Positions 1-11,223 are shown, counted from the first letter of the stretch. The stretch: DNA of 64,000 bases from Silene conica (GCA_029255685.2 CM055314.2:44784772-44848771), one strand, 5' to 3'. The notes: generated by a model from the sequence alone, not told the origin. Numbers and translations: made by a program.

Positions 1-447
1 CGTGTACCTTCAATTCTCGCAGCGTATCCGCGAATTTGGCGAACTCTTTCTCCACCAATCTAGACGGGTACGGGATATCTCTTACATCGGCCCGGATTCC
101 CGCACTCTGCTTCTCGTAGTCAACCTGCTCCAGTGCTCGCTTTTGTTTTATTTTTTCAAGAACACTCGATCGAGTGTTTTCCGCCATAGGACCACTCGAT
201 CGAGTGATCTCTTCCTCTGGTATGCTCGATCGAGCAAGTGGTACTGCTCGATCGAGGACCTCTGTGTCAATGTCACTCGATTAAGCTCTGACAACTTCTC
301 GATCGAGTGAATTTTCCTGGCTTCCGTTTGATCGAGCTCTGTCAACTCCTCGATCGAACACATCTCCTCTAACAGCCTCTTCGACTCTGATTTCCTCGCC
401 ATTCTGATCAGCAACTCCCATCCTCGGTCCCTCATACTAACGCCCAC
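1..447 (-). pseudogene. Athila-type gag-pol hinge fragment with a palindrome-rich linker
   Basis: Read on the - strand, this piece follows gag. An LRSG motif, typical of the Athila gag-pol junction, is seen near 455-435 with an in-frame stop just after it. A repetitive linker follows, and then near position 60 a PYPSRLVEKEFAKFADTLREL block, which resembles the conserved segment upstream of the Athila protease. The linker (about 362-150) is built from copies of the palindrome CTCGATCGAG, translated as SIE, LDR or RSS depending on frame. The protein is broken by stops and continues past the left edge. Confidence 0.6.
150..362. repeat. Irregular array of the CTCGATCGAG palindrome
   Basis: Five perfect or near-perfect copies of CTCGATCGAG are seen at about 164, 192, 221, 245 and 297. 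Degenerate copies lie near 274, 328 and 348. Spacing is 25-50 bases. The array lies in the coding linker of the Athila-type element, and the same decamer recurs in that element's LTR at 16515-16745. Confidence 0.8.
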
Positions 448-473
448 TCCTCAGCCTTACCATATTAATGGTC

Positions 474-1132
474 TCATTTCGTTGTTCGGTTTGAGAGGAT
501 AGTTGCCCTTGGGGTCGTGACGATTGCTTGATCCAGTTGAGCGATCTGCGACTCCAGCAACGTAATGGACGCATTCTCAGCTTGCATTTGGGATGCCAAG
601 GTCTGAACTAGAGTTTTTAACTCTCCGATTTCTGAATTTCCTCTAGATGAGGAAGCACTAGCTTGTGACGGTTGGAATTGGGGTGGCTTCTGAAAGTTGT
701 TTTGGTTGCGGTGAGGGGGGATATAGTTTTGTTGTGGTGGTGGGGTTGGGTTGAGCACATTTTGACTAGTCCACCTTAGGTTGGGGTGAACTTGGTTCTG
801 GTTATAAAAGTTTCCTCCCTGACGGAACTATTGGAAGGAAAACACTTGCTCTTTCTCGGCTAGACATTCAACAGCAGAATGCCCAGCACCTCCACATCTT
901 TCACACATCAATGGTTCACCCTTTTGAAGTAGGTGAACCGTCTGATGACTCCCCTCTTGTTGTTTGTCCCAAAGGTCAAACCTCGCAGCCAGCTTGTCAA
1001 GTTTAGCCTCGACACCCTCAGTATTTATTCCGTCCACTGTTCTCGTCCCGGACCTCGGATTTCCATACTCCGCACAATGATTCTCCATCTCCTCAATAAC
1101 ACCCCACCCCTTGTCGTCCTCGGTTTCCTTTT
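474..1132 (-). pseudogene. Athila-type gag, C-terminal half with zinc knuckle
   Basis: This is the continuation of the gag that starts at 7957, resuming after the CRM-like insertion. It holds a CX2CX4HX4C zinc knuckle (CERCGGAGHSAVEC, near 905-865) for nucleic-acid binding, then a Gln/Pro/Asn-rich tail. The reading frame is interrupted by one in-frame TAG at 828-830 and is otherwise open to a stop at 474. The sequence just before the insertion (DSQ, 7220 region) and just after it joins plausibly in frame, so the break was caused by the insertion. Confidence 0.75.
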
Positions 1133-1958
1133 TGAACTAAAACTAGTTAGATTTAGTACTTAGTCATATTTTGAGTCGAAAACAGAAAGTTTTAGAGGGT
1201 TTTGAGTGTTGATTTTGTTGATGTTTTTGGTTGGGATATGAACTTAGTCAAGCACACAGCCACTAACTAAGAGCTAATTACCTTTCAAGCACTAAGCAAA
1301 GTAAGGTAACAAACCAAAGCACTAAGCAAATGGTCTCTACAAGCACTAAGCAATGTAGTTTAGAAAACTTAGAAAAGTTTCTGATTTTTATAACTTAATC
1401 AAATCTGATTTTTGAGTGTTAGGAAGGCTGCTTTTATAGTCCAAGCAAACCAATCCAAACCCTACAATGCATCTCAATCTTGTGGCTTACAAAAGTTTAA
1501 GAAAAAACAAGGGTTACAAGAGCCTTGCAACGGCTGTTTGGGGAACAAAAACACATAAGAACAGGCTGCTCTTTGTACATTTCAGTCTTGATAGTGACCT
1601 TGCCTTGCTTTATCTTACACAAAACAGAAAAATCAGTCCCATGGCAGCCCCTTTTCTGATGCACAAAACAGCCTTGTTGACTTCCTTACTTAGGCCTTTG
1701 ATTCTATTTGCTTTCTTGAGATGTCTAACCAAAAAAGGAAACAAGGACCCTTGAGCATGTGAGTGTCGTGACCTTGCTTTACCTTGCCATCAGATTTGTT
1801 TTGCTTCCCTTACTTAACATAAAATGAGATACATACCATAAAGATGCCCCACCTCTTAGGATATGTACTTGGTAGGACTAAAGAGTGGCTTAGAGCAGCC
1901 CTTTGGACGATTTGAAGCTTAGACTTGGCTTAAGTGGTAGAAAGGTCCCCTTGATTCA
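1133..1958 (-). repeat. 3' LTR of the CRM-like element
   Basis: Direct repeat of 6382-7207. The last codons and the stop of the gag-pol ORF (1930) lie inside this LTR. A 95-codon + strand ORF at 1467-1754 also occurs in the other LTR, but only because the LTRs are nearly identical; nothing suggests that it is a gene. Confidence 0.95.
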
Positions 1959-4900
1959 TTTCAACCTCCCCTTCTTCAAAAGGATTTGTCCTCAAATCCG
2001 GTGCATCCTCAACCTCCATGTCTTCATAATATGGACTCAAATCACCCACATTGAAGGTGCCATGGACTCCATACTCTCCCGGAAGATCAACTTTGTAAGC
2101 ATTTGGACCAAGTTTTTCAATGATCTCAAAAGGACCATCTGCCCTAGGCATTAACTTGTTCTTCCTCTTGAGTGGGAACCTCTCTTTCCTTAAGTGCACC
2201 CATACTAAGTCCCCCGGCTCAAAGCTTTTGATGTTCTTGTTCCCCTTGGCACGAGCTTTGTATTGCTCATTGGACCTCTCAATTTGCCTCTTCACTTGTT
2301 GGTGGATGTTAAGCATTTGTTCCACTCTTTTCTTAGCATCATAATCCATGGAAACCCTCTTGATAGGAGCCAAATCAGTAGGTATGAGGGGGTTCTTACC
2401 ATACACAACCTCAAAGGGAGACCTGCCCGTGCTTGTTGATGGGGCTCTATTGAAGGCAAACTCGGCTTGAGCTAGCTTGAGATCCCAATCCTTCAAAGAC
2501 TTAGCCACTATACACCTTAGGATCTTCCCTAGAGTCTTGTTAGTAACCTCGGTTTGCCCATCGGTTTGAGGATGATGAGAGGTACTAAACAAGAGCCTAG
2601 TATTAAGTAGCTTCCATAGGGTCCTCCAAAAGTGACTCACGAACTTGGTATCCCTATCCGACACAATGGACCTTGGCACACCATGTAATTTGACAATCTC
2701 CTTGAAGTATAGCTCGGCAACACTACTAGCATCTTCTGTTTTCTTGCAAGCAATGAAGTGAGCCATCTTGCTAAAACGATCCACAACCACCATGATAGAA
2801 TCCTTTCCTCTTTGAGTTCTTGGTAGTGCAACAATGAAGTCCATACTTAGGTCCTCCCATGGCTTGTTTGGGACGGGTAAGGGTGTATAGGGGGCTGTTT
2901 TGAAATGAGCCTTCGAATGTTGACAAGGAGCACACCTCTTGATCACATCTTGCACATCCCCAAGCATCTTAGGCCAATAGAATTGCTCTTGGAGGATGTC
3001 ATAGGTCTTTTGTATGCCAAAATGGCCGGCCAGCCCATTGGAGTGTACCTCCTTCACAAGCAAGTTTCTATAGGGACTCTTTGGTATGCACAATCGGTTC
3101 CTCAAGAACAAGAACCCCTCTTGAAGCCAATACTTGCCTCCTTCCTTCCCACGCCCCTCATTGAGCAACTCCCACTCCTCCTTAAAGTCTACATCTTCAT
3201 GATAAAGCTCCTTCATATACTCAAACCCAAGCACCCTTTGCTCCATGTAACTCAACATGAGTGACCTCCTAGACAAAGCATCCGCTACCACATTGTTCTT
3301 ACCCTCAATGTACTTGCTTGAAAAGTTAAAGGATTGGAGGAACTCTACCCACTTAGCATGCCTATGGTTTAACTTATGTTGCCCATTGATGTATTTGAGG
3401 GCCTCATGGTCAGAATGTAACACAAAAGGCTTTGGTTTAAGGTAGTGACTCCAATGGTTTAAGGTTCTAATGATGGCATAAAACTCTTTGTCATAGGTTG
3501 AATAGTTGAGCTTAGCACCACTCAACTTCTCACTAAAGTATGCTATGGGCTTGTGTTCTTGTACTAGGACAGCCCCAATGCCAACACCACTTGCGTCACA
3601 CTCAACCTCAAACAACTTTTCGAAATTGGGTAAGGAAAGAATAGGAGACTCACATAGCTTGTTCTTGATATCATTGAAAGAAGTTTCTGCCCTTGGTGTC
3701 CATTTGAACTCCCCCTTCTTCATACACTCGGTTATGGGAGCCATGTTGGTGCTAAAATCTTTGATGAACCTCCTATGGAAGGATGCTAAGCCATGGAAAC
3801 TCCTCACCTCCGTTATGTTCTTAGGTATAGGCCAAGACTCAATGGCTTTTATCTTCTCTTGATCAACCAAAATGCCACGGTCAGAAATGATGAACCCCAA
3901 GAATTGAACTTCCCTTTGCATAAAAGAGCACTTCTCTAGCTTCCCATACAACTTGTGCTCCCTAAGTGTTTCAAACAAGATTTGGAGGTGTTTAAGGTGT
4001 TCCTCCTCGGATGGACTATAGATGAGTATGTCATCAAAGTACACAACTACAAACTTCCCCAAGTGTGGCCTAAGCACCTCGGTCATGAGCCTCATGAAGG
4101 TGCTAGGTGCATTAGAAAGACCAAATGGCATCACAAGCCACTCATACAACCCATGCTTAGTCTTGAAGGCTGTTTTCCACTCGTCACCCTCCTTGATCCT
4201 CACTTGGTGGTACCCTTGCCTTAGATCAACCTTAGAGAACAACTTAGCTCCACTTAGCTCATCCAAAATGTCATCAAGCCTAGGTATAGGGAACCTATAC
4301 TTGGTGGTGATGTTGTTGATGGCCCTACTATCCGTACACATCCTCCATGAACCATCTTTCTTTGGCACAAGCAAGGCCGGAACCGCACAAGGACTGAGGG
4401 ACTCTCTCACGAAACCCTTGCTTATGAGTTCACTAATTTGTTGTTGTAGCTCTTGTGTGGCCTTTGGGTCACTCCTATAGGCTGCCTTGTTTGGTAATGT
4501 GGCTCCCGGAATAAGATCAATTTGGTGTTCAATGCCTCTATATGGAGGTAGGCCACTAGGAAGCTCACTAGGGAACACATCTTCATAAGCCTTAAGCAAG
4601 TTTTGAACCTCTATGGACAGCCCTTCTTCTCCTTCCCCACGGCCTGTTTTGGTCACTAGGAGGTACACATCATCCTCCCCTTTTAGCTCTTGCAACATCT
4701 CGGCCTCATTAATCAATAAGACTTCTCTTGAGGGTTCAAGCATGGATGGTGGTGTTGTGCTTTTGATGGATGGTGGTAGGGGTGTTAGTATGACTTTCCT
4801 TGAACCAAACTTGAAAGAGTAAGTGTTATCCCTCCCATGATGGACAGAATCTCTATCAAACTCCCATGGCCTCCCAAGCAACAAATGACAAGCATCCATA

Positions 4901-6306
4901 GGCAACACATCACAAAGGACTTCATCATTGTAGTTCTTGCCAATTGAGAAGGGTACGACACATTGCTTATCCACTCTAACTTCTGCCCCTTTGTTGAGCC
5001 ACCTCAATTTGTAAGGACTAGGGTGTTCTTGGGTGGTTAAAGATAGTTTTTCAACAAGGGTACTTGAGGCCACATTGGTACAACTCCCTCCATCTATGAT
5101 CACATTACAAACCCTATCTTTTATGGTGCATCTAGAACGAAAGATTTGTTGTCTTTGGTCCATTTCTAAGGGTTGTGGTTGGGTGTGCATCACTCTCCAT
5201 GTGACTAGGCTAAGCCCCACATCCGGCATCACCACCTCATCCTCTACTTCCTCCGACACTTCCTCCATATCATCACACACAAGGATCTCATCTTCACCCC
5301 AATGGACTACTTCAAATGTGCTAAGGGCTCTTTTGGAAGCACAATCTTTTGCAAAATGGCCATAGCCTTGACATTGGTAGCATCTTTTGAGGGGAATGGG
5401 CTGTTTTTGTGTGGTATTAGTTTCTGATTTTTTGTCAAAGGTGGTGGTTCGATTTTGTGTGGGTGGTTCATTGGTTTTGGTTCCAAAAGGAGGCTTAGGT
5501 GTAGGTTGTTTTTGTGGCTGTTTTTGTGTAGCATTGGTTCGGCCCTTACCCATCTTTTCCACTCTCATAGCCAAGTTCACGGCTTCATCAAAGGACCATA
5601 CTTGTTGCATTTTGACTCTACTAGCAATGTGGTAATCTAGGCCCTCAACAAACCTAGCAATTTTCTGTTCGGGTTTCTCATTCATTTCACATTGTAAAGT
5701 GAGTTGTTCAAACTCCCTAAGGTAAGTCTCAAGTGGTTGTTGGTCTTGTTTAAGGGTGGTGAGTTTAACAAACATGTCTTGGGTGTAGTCTCTTGGTACA
5801 AACTTCTCCTTGAGTTTCTTTTTTAACTTAGTCCATGACTTAATGATTTCTTTACCCTCCCTTCTCCTTTGGTTTTTCATGTTCTCATACCAAAGAGAGG
5901 CATAGCCTTTGAACTTAAGGATAGCAACTTTAAAAGCCTTAGAATCAGAATATCCTTTAAATTCAAAGACTCTCTCAACACTTCTAAGCCAATCTAAGAG
6001 GTCCTCGAGATTTAAATTACCAAGAAATTCAGGAAGTTCTACCTTGACATCTTTGTTGAGGCCTCCATGGTGAGCTTCTATGGTGGACTCCTCGGAATCT
6101 GAGTTGGCCTCCTCTTCCTCCTCGTGAACTCCTCTTCCAGCCCCCACAAAGCCACGCCCCCTGCCCCTTCCACGGTTTGGTTGTGCTCCTCTCCTTGGAG
6201 TAGGGATGTTAGCCATTATGGTGTTCATGGCCTCCATCATGACTTGAACTTCCTCATGTAGAGTATCCAACTTAGTCTCCATACCAGCTATTCTCTCTTC
6301 ACTCAT
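1930..6306 (-). CDS. Gag-pol polyprotein of the CRM-like gypsy element
   Basis: An intact 1458-aa polyprotein that would package and copy the element RNA and integrate the cDNA. In order: a retrotransposon gag domain (about 90-260, with SLWYENMKNQ); a CCHC zinc knuckle (CYQCQGYGHFAKDC, near 309); an aspartic protease with a DGGSCTN motif (near 402), where most families have DSGA; reverse transcriptase with YFDDILIYS (near 755); RNase H with ECDASGVGIGAVL (near 905); and integrase with its HHCC zinc region (about 1085-1130) and DDE core (near 1155, 1215 and 1253). The C-terminus ends with DLRTNPFEEGEVE followed by 9 residues encoded in the 3' LTR, and no chromodomain is seen. The ATG at 6306 is the first in frame, about 75 bases inside the 5' LTR. 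No stop or frameshift was found, so it could be active. Confidence 0.95.
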   Translation of the reverse strand: MSEERIAGMETKLDTLHEEVQVMMEAMNTIMANIPTPRRGAQPNRGRGRGRGFVGAGRGVHEEEEEANSDSEESTIEAHHGGLNKDVKVELPEFLGNLNLEDLLDWLRSVERVFEFKGYSDSKAFKVAILKFKGYASLWYENMKNQRRREGKEIIKSWTKLKKKLKEKFVPRDYTQDMFVKLTTLKQDQQPLETYLREFEQLTLQCEMNEKPEQKIARFVEGLDYHIASRVKMQQVWSFDEAVNLAMRVEKMGKGRTNATQKQPQKQPTPKPPFGTKTNEPPTQNRTTTFDKKSETNTTQKQPIPLKRCYQCQGYGHFAKDCASKRALSTFEVVHWGEDEILVCDDMEEVSEEVEDEVVMPDVGLSLVTWRVMHTQPQPLEMDQRQQIFRSRCTIKDRVCNVIIDGGSCTNVASSTLVEKLSLTTQEHPSPYKLRWLNKGAEVRVDKQCVVPFSIGKNYNDEVLCDVLPMDACHLLLGRPWEFDRDSVHHGRDNTYSFKFGSRKVILTPLPPSIKSTTPPSMLEPSREVLLINEAEMLQELKGEDDVYLLVTKTGRGEGEEGLSIEVQNLLKAYEDVFPSELPSGLPPYRGIEHQIDLIPGATLPNKAAYRSDPKATQELQQQISELISKGFVRESLSPCAVPALLVPKKDGSWRMCTDSRAINNITTKYRFPIPRLDDILDELSGAKLFSKVDLRQGYHQVRIKEGDEWKTAFKTKHGLYEWLVMPFGLSNAPSTFMRLMTEVLRPHLGKFVVVYFDDILIYSPSEEEHLKHLQILFETLREHKLYGKLEKCSFMQREVQFLGFIISDRGILVDQEKIKAIESWPIPKNITEVRSFHGLASFHRRFIKDFSTNMAPITECMKKGEFKWTPRAETSFNDIKNKLCESPILSLPNFEKLFEVECDASGVGIGAVLVQEHKPIAYFSEKLSGAKLNYSTYDKEFYAIIRTLNHWSHYLKPKPFVLHSDHEALKYINGQHKLNHRHAKWVEFLQSFNFSSKYIEGKNNVVADALSRRSLMLSYMEQRVLGFEYMKELYHEDVDFKEEWELLNEGRGKEGGKYWLQEGFLFLRNRLCIPKSPYRNLLVKEVHSNGLAGHFGIQKTYDILQEQFYWPKMLGDVQDVIKRCAPCQHSKAHFKTAPYTPLPVPNKPWEDLSMDFIVALPRTQRGKDSIMVVVDRFSKMAHFIACKKTEDASSVAELYFKEIVKLHGVPRSIVSDRDTKFVSHFWRTLWKLLNTRLLFSTSHHPQTDGQTEVTNKTLGKILRCIVAKSLKDWDLKLAQAEFAFNRAPSTSTGRSPFEVVYGKNPLIPTDLAPIKRVSMDYDAKKRVEQMLNIHQQVKRQIERSNEQYKARAKGNKNIKSFEPGDLVWVHLRKERFPLKRKNKLMPRADGPFEIIEKLGPNAYKVDLPGEYGVHGTFNVGDLSPYYEDMEVEDAPDLRTNPFEEGEVEMNQGDLSTT

Positions 6307-6381
6307 GGTTGTTTTTTTTGTGTTTTTAATGTAGCTAGGGATGTATCCTCACAAAGAAAAACCTAAGCTCTGATAACCAAT

Positions 6382-7207
6382 TGAACTAAAACTAGTTAGA
6401 TTTAGTACTTAGTCATATTTTGAGTCGAAAACAGAAAGTTTTAGAGGGTTTTGAGTGTTGATTTTGTTGATGTTTTTGGTTGGGATATGAACTTAGTCAA
6501 GCACACAGCCACTAACTAAGAGCTAATTACCTTTCAAGCACTAAGCAAAGTAAGGTAACAAACCAAAGCACTAAGCAAATGGTCTCTACAAGCACTAAGC
6601 AATGTAGTTTAGAAAACTTAGAAAAGTTTCTGATTTTTATAACTTAATCAAATCTGATTTTTGAGTGTTAGGAAGGCTGCTTTTATAGTCCAAGCAAACC
6701 AATCCAAACCCTACAATGCATCTCAATCTTGTGGCTTACAAAAGTTTAAGAAAAAACAAGGGTTACAAGAGCCTTGCAACGGCTGTTTGGGGAACAAAAA
6801 CACATAAGAACAGGCTGCTCTTTGTACATTTCAGTCTTGATAGTGACCTTGCCTTGCTTTATCTTACACAAAACAGAAAAATCAGTCCCATGGCAGCCCC
6901 TTTTCTGATGCACAAAACAGCCTTGTTGACTTCCTTACTTAGGCCTTTGATTCTATTTGCTTTCTTGAGATGTCTAACCAAAAAAGGAAACAAGGACCCT
7001 TGAGCATGTGAGTGCCGTGACCTTGCTTTACCTTGCCATCAGATTTGTTTTGCTTCCCTTACTTAACATAAAATGAGATACATACCATAAAGATGCCCCA
7101 CCTCTTAGGATATGTACTTGGTAGGACTAAAGAGTGGCTTAGAGCAGCCCTTTGGACGATTTGAAGCTTAGACTTGGCTTAAGTGGTAGATAGGTCCCCT
7201 TGATTCA
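6382..7207 (-). repeat. 5' LTR of the CRM-like element
   Basis: Direct repeat of 1133-1958, and the promoter-bearing LTR for the - strand ORF. The PBS lies immediately inside it at 6367-6379. Confidence 0.95.
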
Positions 7208-7957
7208 TTTCTTTGTGAATCAAAGAGGAACCTCCCCTTTGCAACAGCATCCAGGATGGCTCGGTGGTCATCAAATAACCCGTTATAAAACTGGTTGCTG
7301 ATGAACCATGGTTGGAAACCATGGTGAGGACATGCTCTCACAAGCTTCTTGAATCTGGTCCAAGCTTCATGTAAGTTCTCCGTCCCAAACTGTGTGAAGT
7401 TTGTAATTTGGGAACGGAGAGCATTAGTCTTCTGTGGTGGGTAGTACTTCTTGTAAAAGGCCAAAGCTAGGGACTTCCAATCAGTGGTCTCTACAGCTTC
7501 CTTATCCAAATCCCGGTACCATTCTCTGGCCCCGTTGGATAAAGAGAAAGGAAAAAGGACTTCCTTTATCTTATCCTGCGTGACCGTCGCAGAAGTTGGA
7601 ATGGTGGAGCAGTAATCTGTGAAGATCTCCATGTGCTTCCTCGGGTCCTCTCCCGCTATGCCACGGTACATGTTCCTCTCGACCAGATTAATATAGGATG
7701 GTCGAATATCGAACGTGTTCCCGACCTGATCAGCAAGGAGAGTGAAAACCCTTTGGAATGGAATCAGCTTTTGGTTCGGAATGGCTCGCGATGTTCGGCA
7801 TTCTTACAGTTTGGTTAACTGGTACAGCAGTAACTGGTTCAGGAATACTCAAGACTTCTTCCTGACTCGCTCTTCTTCTTTCTCTTATGCGGCGTCTGAA
7901 GGCTCTTTCTAGTTCAGGATTAGCAGCAACTAATTCGTACCTGGAAGACCTGGGCAT
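7208..7957 (-). pseudogene. Athila-type gag, N-terminal half
   Basis: Starts with MPRSSRYELVAANPELERAF and continues in a basic region. A frameshift near 7740 leads into a well-preserved retrotransposon gag domain (7671-7208) with NGAREWYRDL, WKSLALAFYKKYYPP and EAWTRFKKLVRACPHHG, which matches the Athila gag style. The coding sequence is cut at 7207 by the CRM-like element and continues at 1132. It lies between the Athila PBS (8063-8081) and that insertion, where gag is expected. Confidence 0.8.
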
Positions 7958-8062
7958 GCACAACACTGAGAAAAAGAATAAGAACGGTCTTAAGGAATTA
8001 AAAGAAATTCCTTAAGACAAAAACAACAATAATAAACTAACGAAAAACTTAAAACCTATTGT

Positions 8063-8081
8063 ATCCCCGGCAACGGAGCCA
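8063..8081 (-). other. Primer binding site (tRNA-Asp type) of the Athila-type element
   Basis: The - strand reads TGGCTCCGTTGCCGGGGAT, five bases inside the LTR end at 8087. This type of PBS is characteristic of Athila/Tat/Ogre gypsy elements. Confidence 0.85.
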
Positions 8082-8263
8082 AAATTTGATACCGTCGTTT
8101 AGTACCAAAAATAAATACCTAAGTTTACCAACTATAAGCTAGTGGAAGTAGGGTCGAATTCCACAGGGAGACACGGTCTTAAGTAAAGGTCAGTCTATCG
8201 GTCACAAAATTGGGGGGTTTGTTTTTTATTATAACTAAGACAAAGATAAAAAGAACTTAAAAT

Positions 8264-8695
8264 CACTACTACATTTTGATTCTATAGCAACACTCAACTA
8301 TTGTTGCATAATGTCATATAAGTGTTGCTATAGAGTTTATGCAACACTTAATGAAGTGTTGTATAAAGTCTCGTTGCATTAGCTCATTGCAACACTTTAT
8401 GCAACACTTTTTGAACTATTGCAACACTTTTATAAAGTGTTACATATGTTACTTTTATGCAACACTTTTTTCAAATGCAAAGGCAACATTTTTATTTTCT
8501 AATGCAACACTTCTTGTGAAAAATTAGCAACACTTTTTGTAGACAAATGCAATACTTTTTATATTAAAAAGCAACACTTATATCGAACAAATGCGACATT
8601 TTTATTTTGAGAACACAACACTAGTTACGTCCAAAAACAACACTTATACTAAACAAACGCAACACTAGTTCATCCAAACACAATAGAGAATTGCA
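8264..8695. repeat. Left subterminal repeat block of the CACTA element
   Basis: More than a dozen copies of GCAACACTT or its complement AAGTGTTGC, spaced 20-40 bases, start about 25 bases from the terminus. Such blocks are the known binding sites for CACTA transposases. Confidence 0.8.
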
Positions 8696-9854
8696 ATTCT
8701 TAATAGTCGTGTATTATTGCATATCATTAAAAAATTACAATAGAAGTATTCAATCTCAAAAATGAATGTCAATTACATTTACAAAAAGGATTAAAAATAG
8801 AACTTCAAAAATTCAAAAATTACGTCCAAAATGAATGTCATTCAAAAATTACAATAGAAGTATGCATCCGTCATCATCTGAGATGCAAAACGCAGCCACT
8901 CACGTATTCAATCCAAGCTGCTCAAACATTCTGCCAAGTATGCCTATTAAGCATCCAGCCAAATTCTGATTTGCAGTAATACCAACTTAGTGGGCTGATT
9001 CCTCTTTGACATTCAATAAGTGCTATCTCTAAATTCTTACACGCACACACCCATATTATCAAATGGGTATGCATTTGCTCCAAACAAAATCAATTCCAAA
9101 GCTACGAACTTCAGGCCTGCAATAGACCAAAGTACTCTGCCATTCACGTTAACCAAAAAAATCTGCAAAAAAAAACTGGTCTAATTCATTCAAACCAGGA
9201 AAGCCAATCATCCAGCAGCCAAACTTACTACTGATCTGAATCCCAACCAGAATAGAAGTTGTTGATCAGCATTCCAGTCTGATCTGAGGACTTCAGGTCA
9301 TGCTACAGCAGCCAGAATGCATACCCATAGTGTTTACTGAAGATATCAAACCCAACATCATAATACATGCTGCATCTGCTGACCCAGAACACAATAGGAT
9401 TGGTAGCAGACCAAAGAAACTGCACTGATGAAATCAACATTAGAGCACCAAGTCAGTCTTGCTTACCCTGCACCCAAAAGACCGCCACAGCACGATCCCT
9501 GCATCAGAGATTTATGTCAGCCTATCCATATTCACAACCGTCATCCTCTGCCCACGCCTACCAGAAATCGACCTACTGCACGCTGCCACAAGTAGTCGCC
9601 TGCCCCTGAAGGCTCCTTATTTTCAAAGAATTCGTGCATTCTTGTCTTGATCGGACTGCAGCAACAGACCATTTGTCCCTACCACGAGTCTGTAAGTCAA
9701 TCCCTTTTGCACCTTTGCCTAGAAGCGGAAATTGAGATCCACCGTTAGAGCTCCTGATATTCATGAATTTGAATTAGAAGAAAGAGTGATATAGAAATAG
9801 AAATAGAAATAGAAATATAATTAGAAATAGACGGGAGGTGAGGTTGAAAAATAC

Positions 9855-10006
9855 GCGTGATTGATAGTATCAAGCTCCAATAAATGATCTTCGCAGCCAT
9901 ATCCAGTGATTTCAAGCTCAGGGCCGAGACGAATAGAGGCACCGGCAGCTTTAGCCAAGGAAATGGATTCCTTAATGTTATTAAGGTTAGCATCAAAGTC
10001 CATAGC
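9855..10006 (-). pseudogene. Captured exon fragment of glutamine-dependent NAD+ synthetase
   Basis: The - strand reads [20 protein letters not shown] and then [20 protein letters not shown], ending DTINHA. This matches the N-terminal nitrilase-type glutaminase domain of plant NAD+ synthetase, including the glutamate of the nitrilase triad in [10 protein letters not shown]. The fragment stops at HA, followed by GTATTT, where the plant gene may have an intron. The rest of the enzyme is absent. It lies inside the CACTA element and is read in the same direction as the RING fragment, so it is best explained as a transduplicated piece and not as a functional gene. The family is recalled from memory of the Arabidopsis protein. 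Confidence 0.8.
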
Positions 10007-11223
10007 AGCTCAATAGCTTGTGTTGGCCTCCCGGCTTGTGTTTGTTTATTTGAGTCACTTTCTTTTATAACTTCTTCTATCGGATAAATTTCTATTGAAT
10101 TGTTGTTCAATGAGATGGCTAATGTCGCCAAAGAATTCTTCAGATTGGTGGGGCAGAAGGAAATTGAACATATCTTCTTCTTAGCTCTCAGGATCTGAAA
10201 TTGCTTGAATATATCAGAAGCTATAATAGTAAGAATGTTTTCTCCTTGTGTAGTATGGTTGTCATCTCCATTCTCGGAACCCTTTTTCTTCTTCTTCTTC
10301 TCCTTTTTCCTCTTAAGTCTGCGCTTAGCCTTTTGCTTGGACTCAGCCTCAATCCCACCCTAATGTCATTTACAGCCCTGCCTAAAACATCAACGATCAC
10401 TAGTAGAAAAATAGTAATTTGCGGCGCCAAAAAAGGGATCAGCTACTCTAAGATAGTGAAGGGTAAAGGCCAGGTTAAATTTTGTATTCCTCACCAACAA
10501 AGAGTCTGTGAATGGGCTAAATATCACGGCTGTATATCAAGGCCAAAAGAAGTCAATGCTTGATTGATTAAAAAACTCGGTGCTTACTTGATTAAAAAAT
10601 TTCACAAAGTCAGCTACTCTAAGATAGTGAAGGGTAAAGGCCCAGCATGGCAGTGGTCATACTGACATATATTGTTGTTAATCATAGGTCAAAACTTTAA
10701 GCAGAACAAGCAACAGATAAAAGATCACAGTAATTAGGACTCCATTTTGACTATTCGGCAACACTCTCGATTAACTCGATCACAACAGATACATTAACAG
10801 TGATACAGTTTTCTAGTATGATATACAACTCAGCATTACTCTTTGTGAAAAGAGTCTCCGTAAATGAATTATTTGTCATTCTAAAAGCTTTATAGGTGGA
10901 CACCTCAAAACAAAGATAAAAGACACATTCTTTCAGAACCAGGACAACAGGCAAAGAAAGTGACAAACATATAAGTTTGACAATGGTGGTCAATAGTGGT
11001 CAAAGACTTCATAAATTAGCAACTTTAAAAATGTACTATGAAAAAATGTTGATTAATAAATCAAAGTTGACATTTATCAATTATCAAATCATATCTATAA
11101 ATTGGACAATGGTGGTCAAAGACTCCCAAGTTTAAATCAGTAGAACATCAAAGTCAACAAAATCAAATTGCACAATTCACAATAAAAATTGAACGATTTA
11201 AACAGTTAGAGTAATCCACTTAC

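Larger units (their letters stand above)
1133..7207 (-). mobile_element. Complete CRM-like Ty3/gypsy (chromovirus-type) element, young
   Basis: The two LTRs, 1133-1958 and 6382-7207, are both 826 bp and bounded by TG...CA. I saw only two base differences between them (SNPs near 1766/7015 and 1942/7191), so the insertion is recent. The - strand PBS next to the 5' LTR (6367-6379) reads TGGTTATCAGAGC, an initiator-tRNA-Met site with one extra T. A purine-rich tract abuts the 3' LTR at about 1959-1977. Between them is one intact gag-pol ORF. No clean TSD is seen: the flanks are CTTTT and TTTCT, in an A/T-rich stretch of the host gag. The CRM assignment rests on the gag-protease style and on the ORF running into the LTR. 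No chromodomain is visible. Confidence 0.93.

Noticed and set aside
1467-1754. 95-codon ORF present twice (also 6716-7003)
   Set aside because: Both copies lie in the near-identical LTRs of the young CRM-like element, antisense to it. Identity is explained by LTR synthesis, and the protein has no recognisable feature.
1128-7212. A 5-bp TSD for the CRM-like element
   Set aside because: The flanks CTTTT and TTTCT are similar only because both are T-rich; no exact match was found, so none is claimed.
10201-10563. 120-codon + strand ORF with a hydrophobic stretch in the CACTA element
   Set aside because: The leucine run comes from a CTT/CTC repeat and no family resemblance was seen. It could be a captured fragment but cannot be supported.
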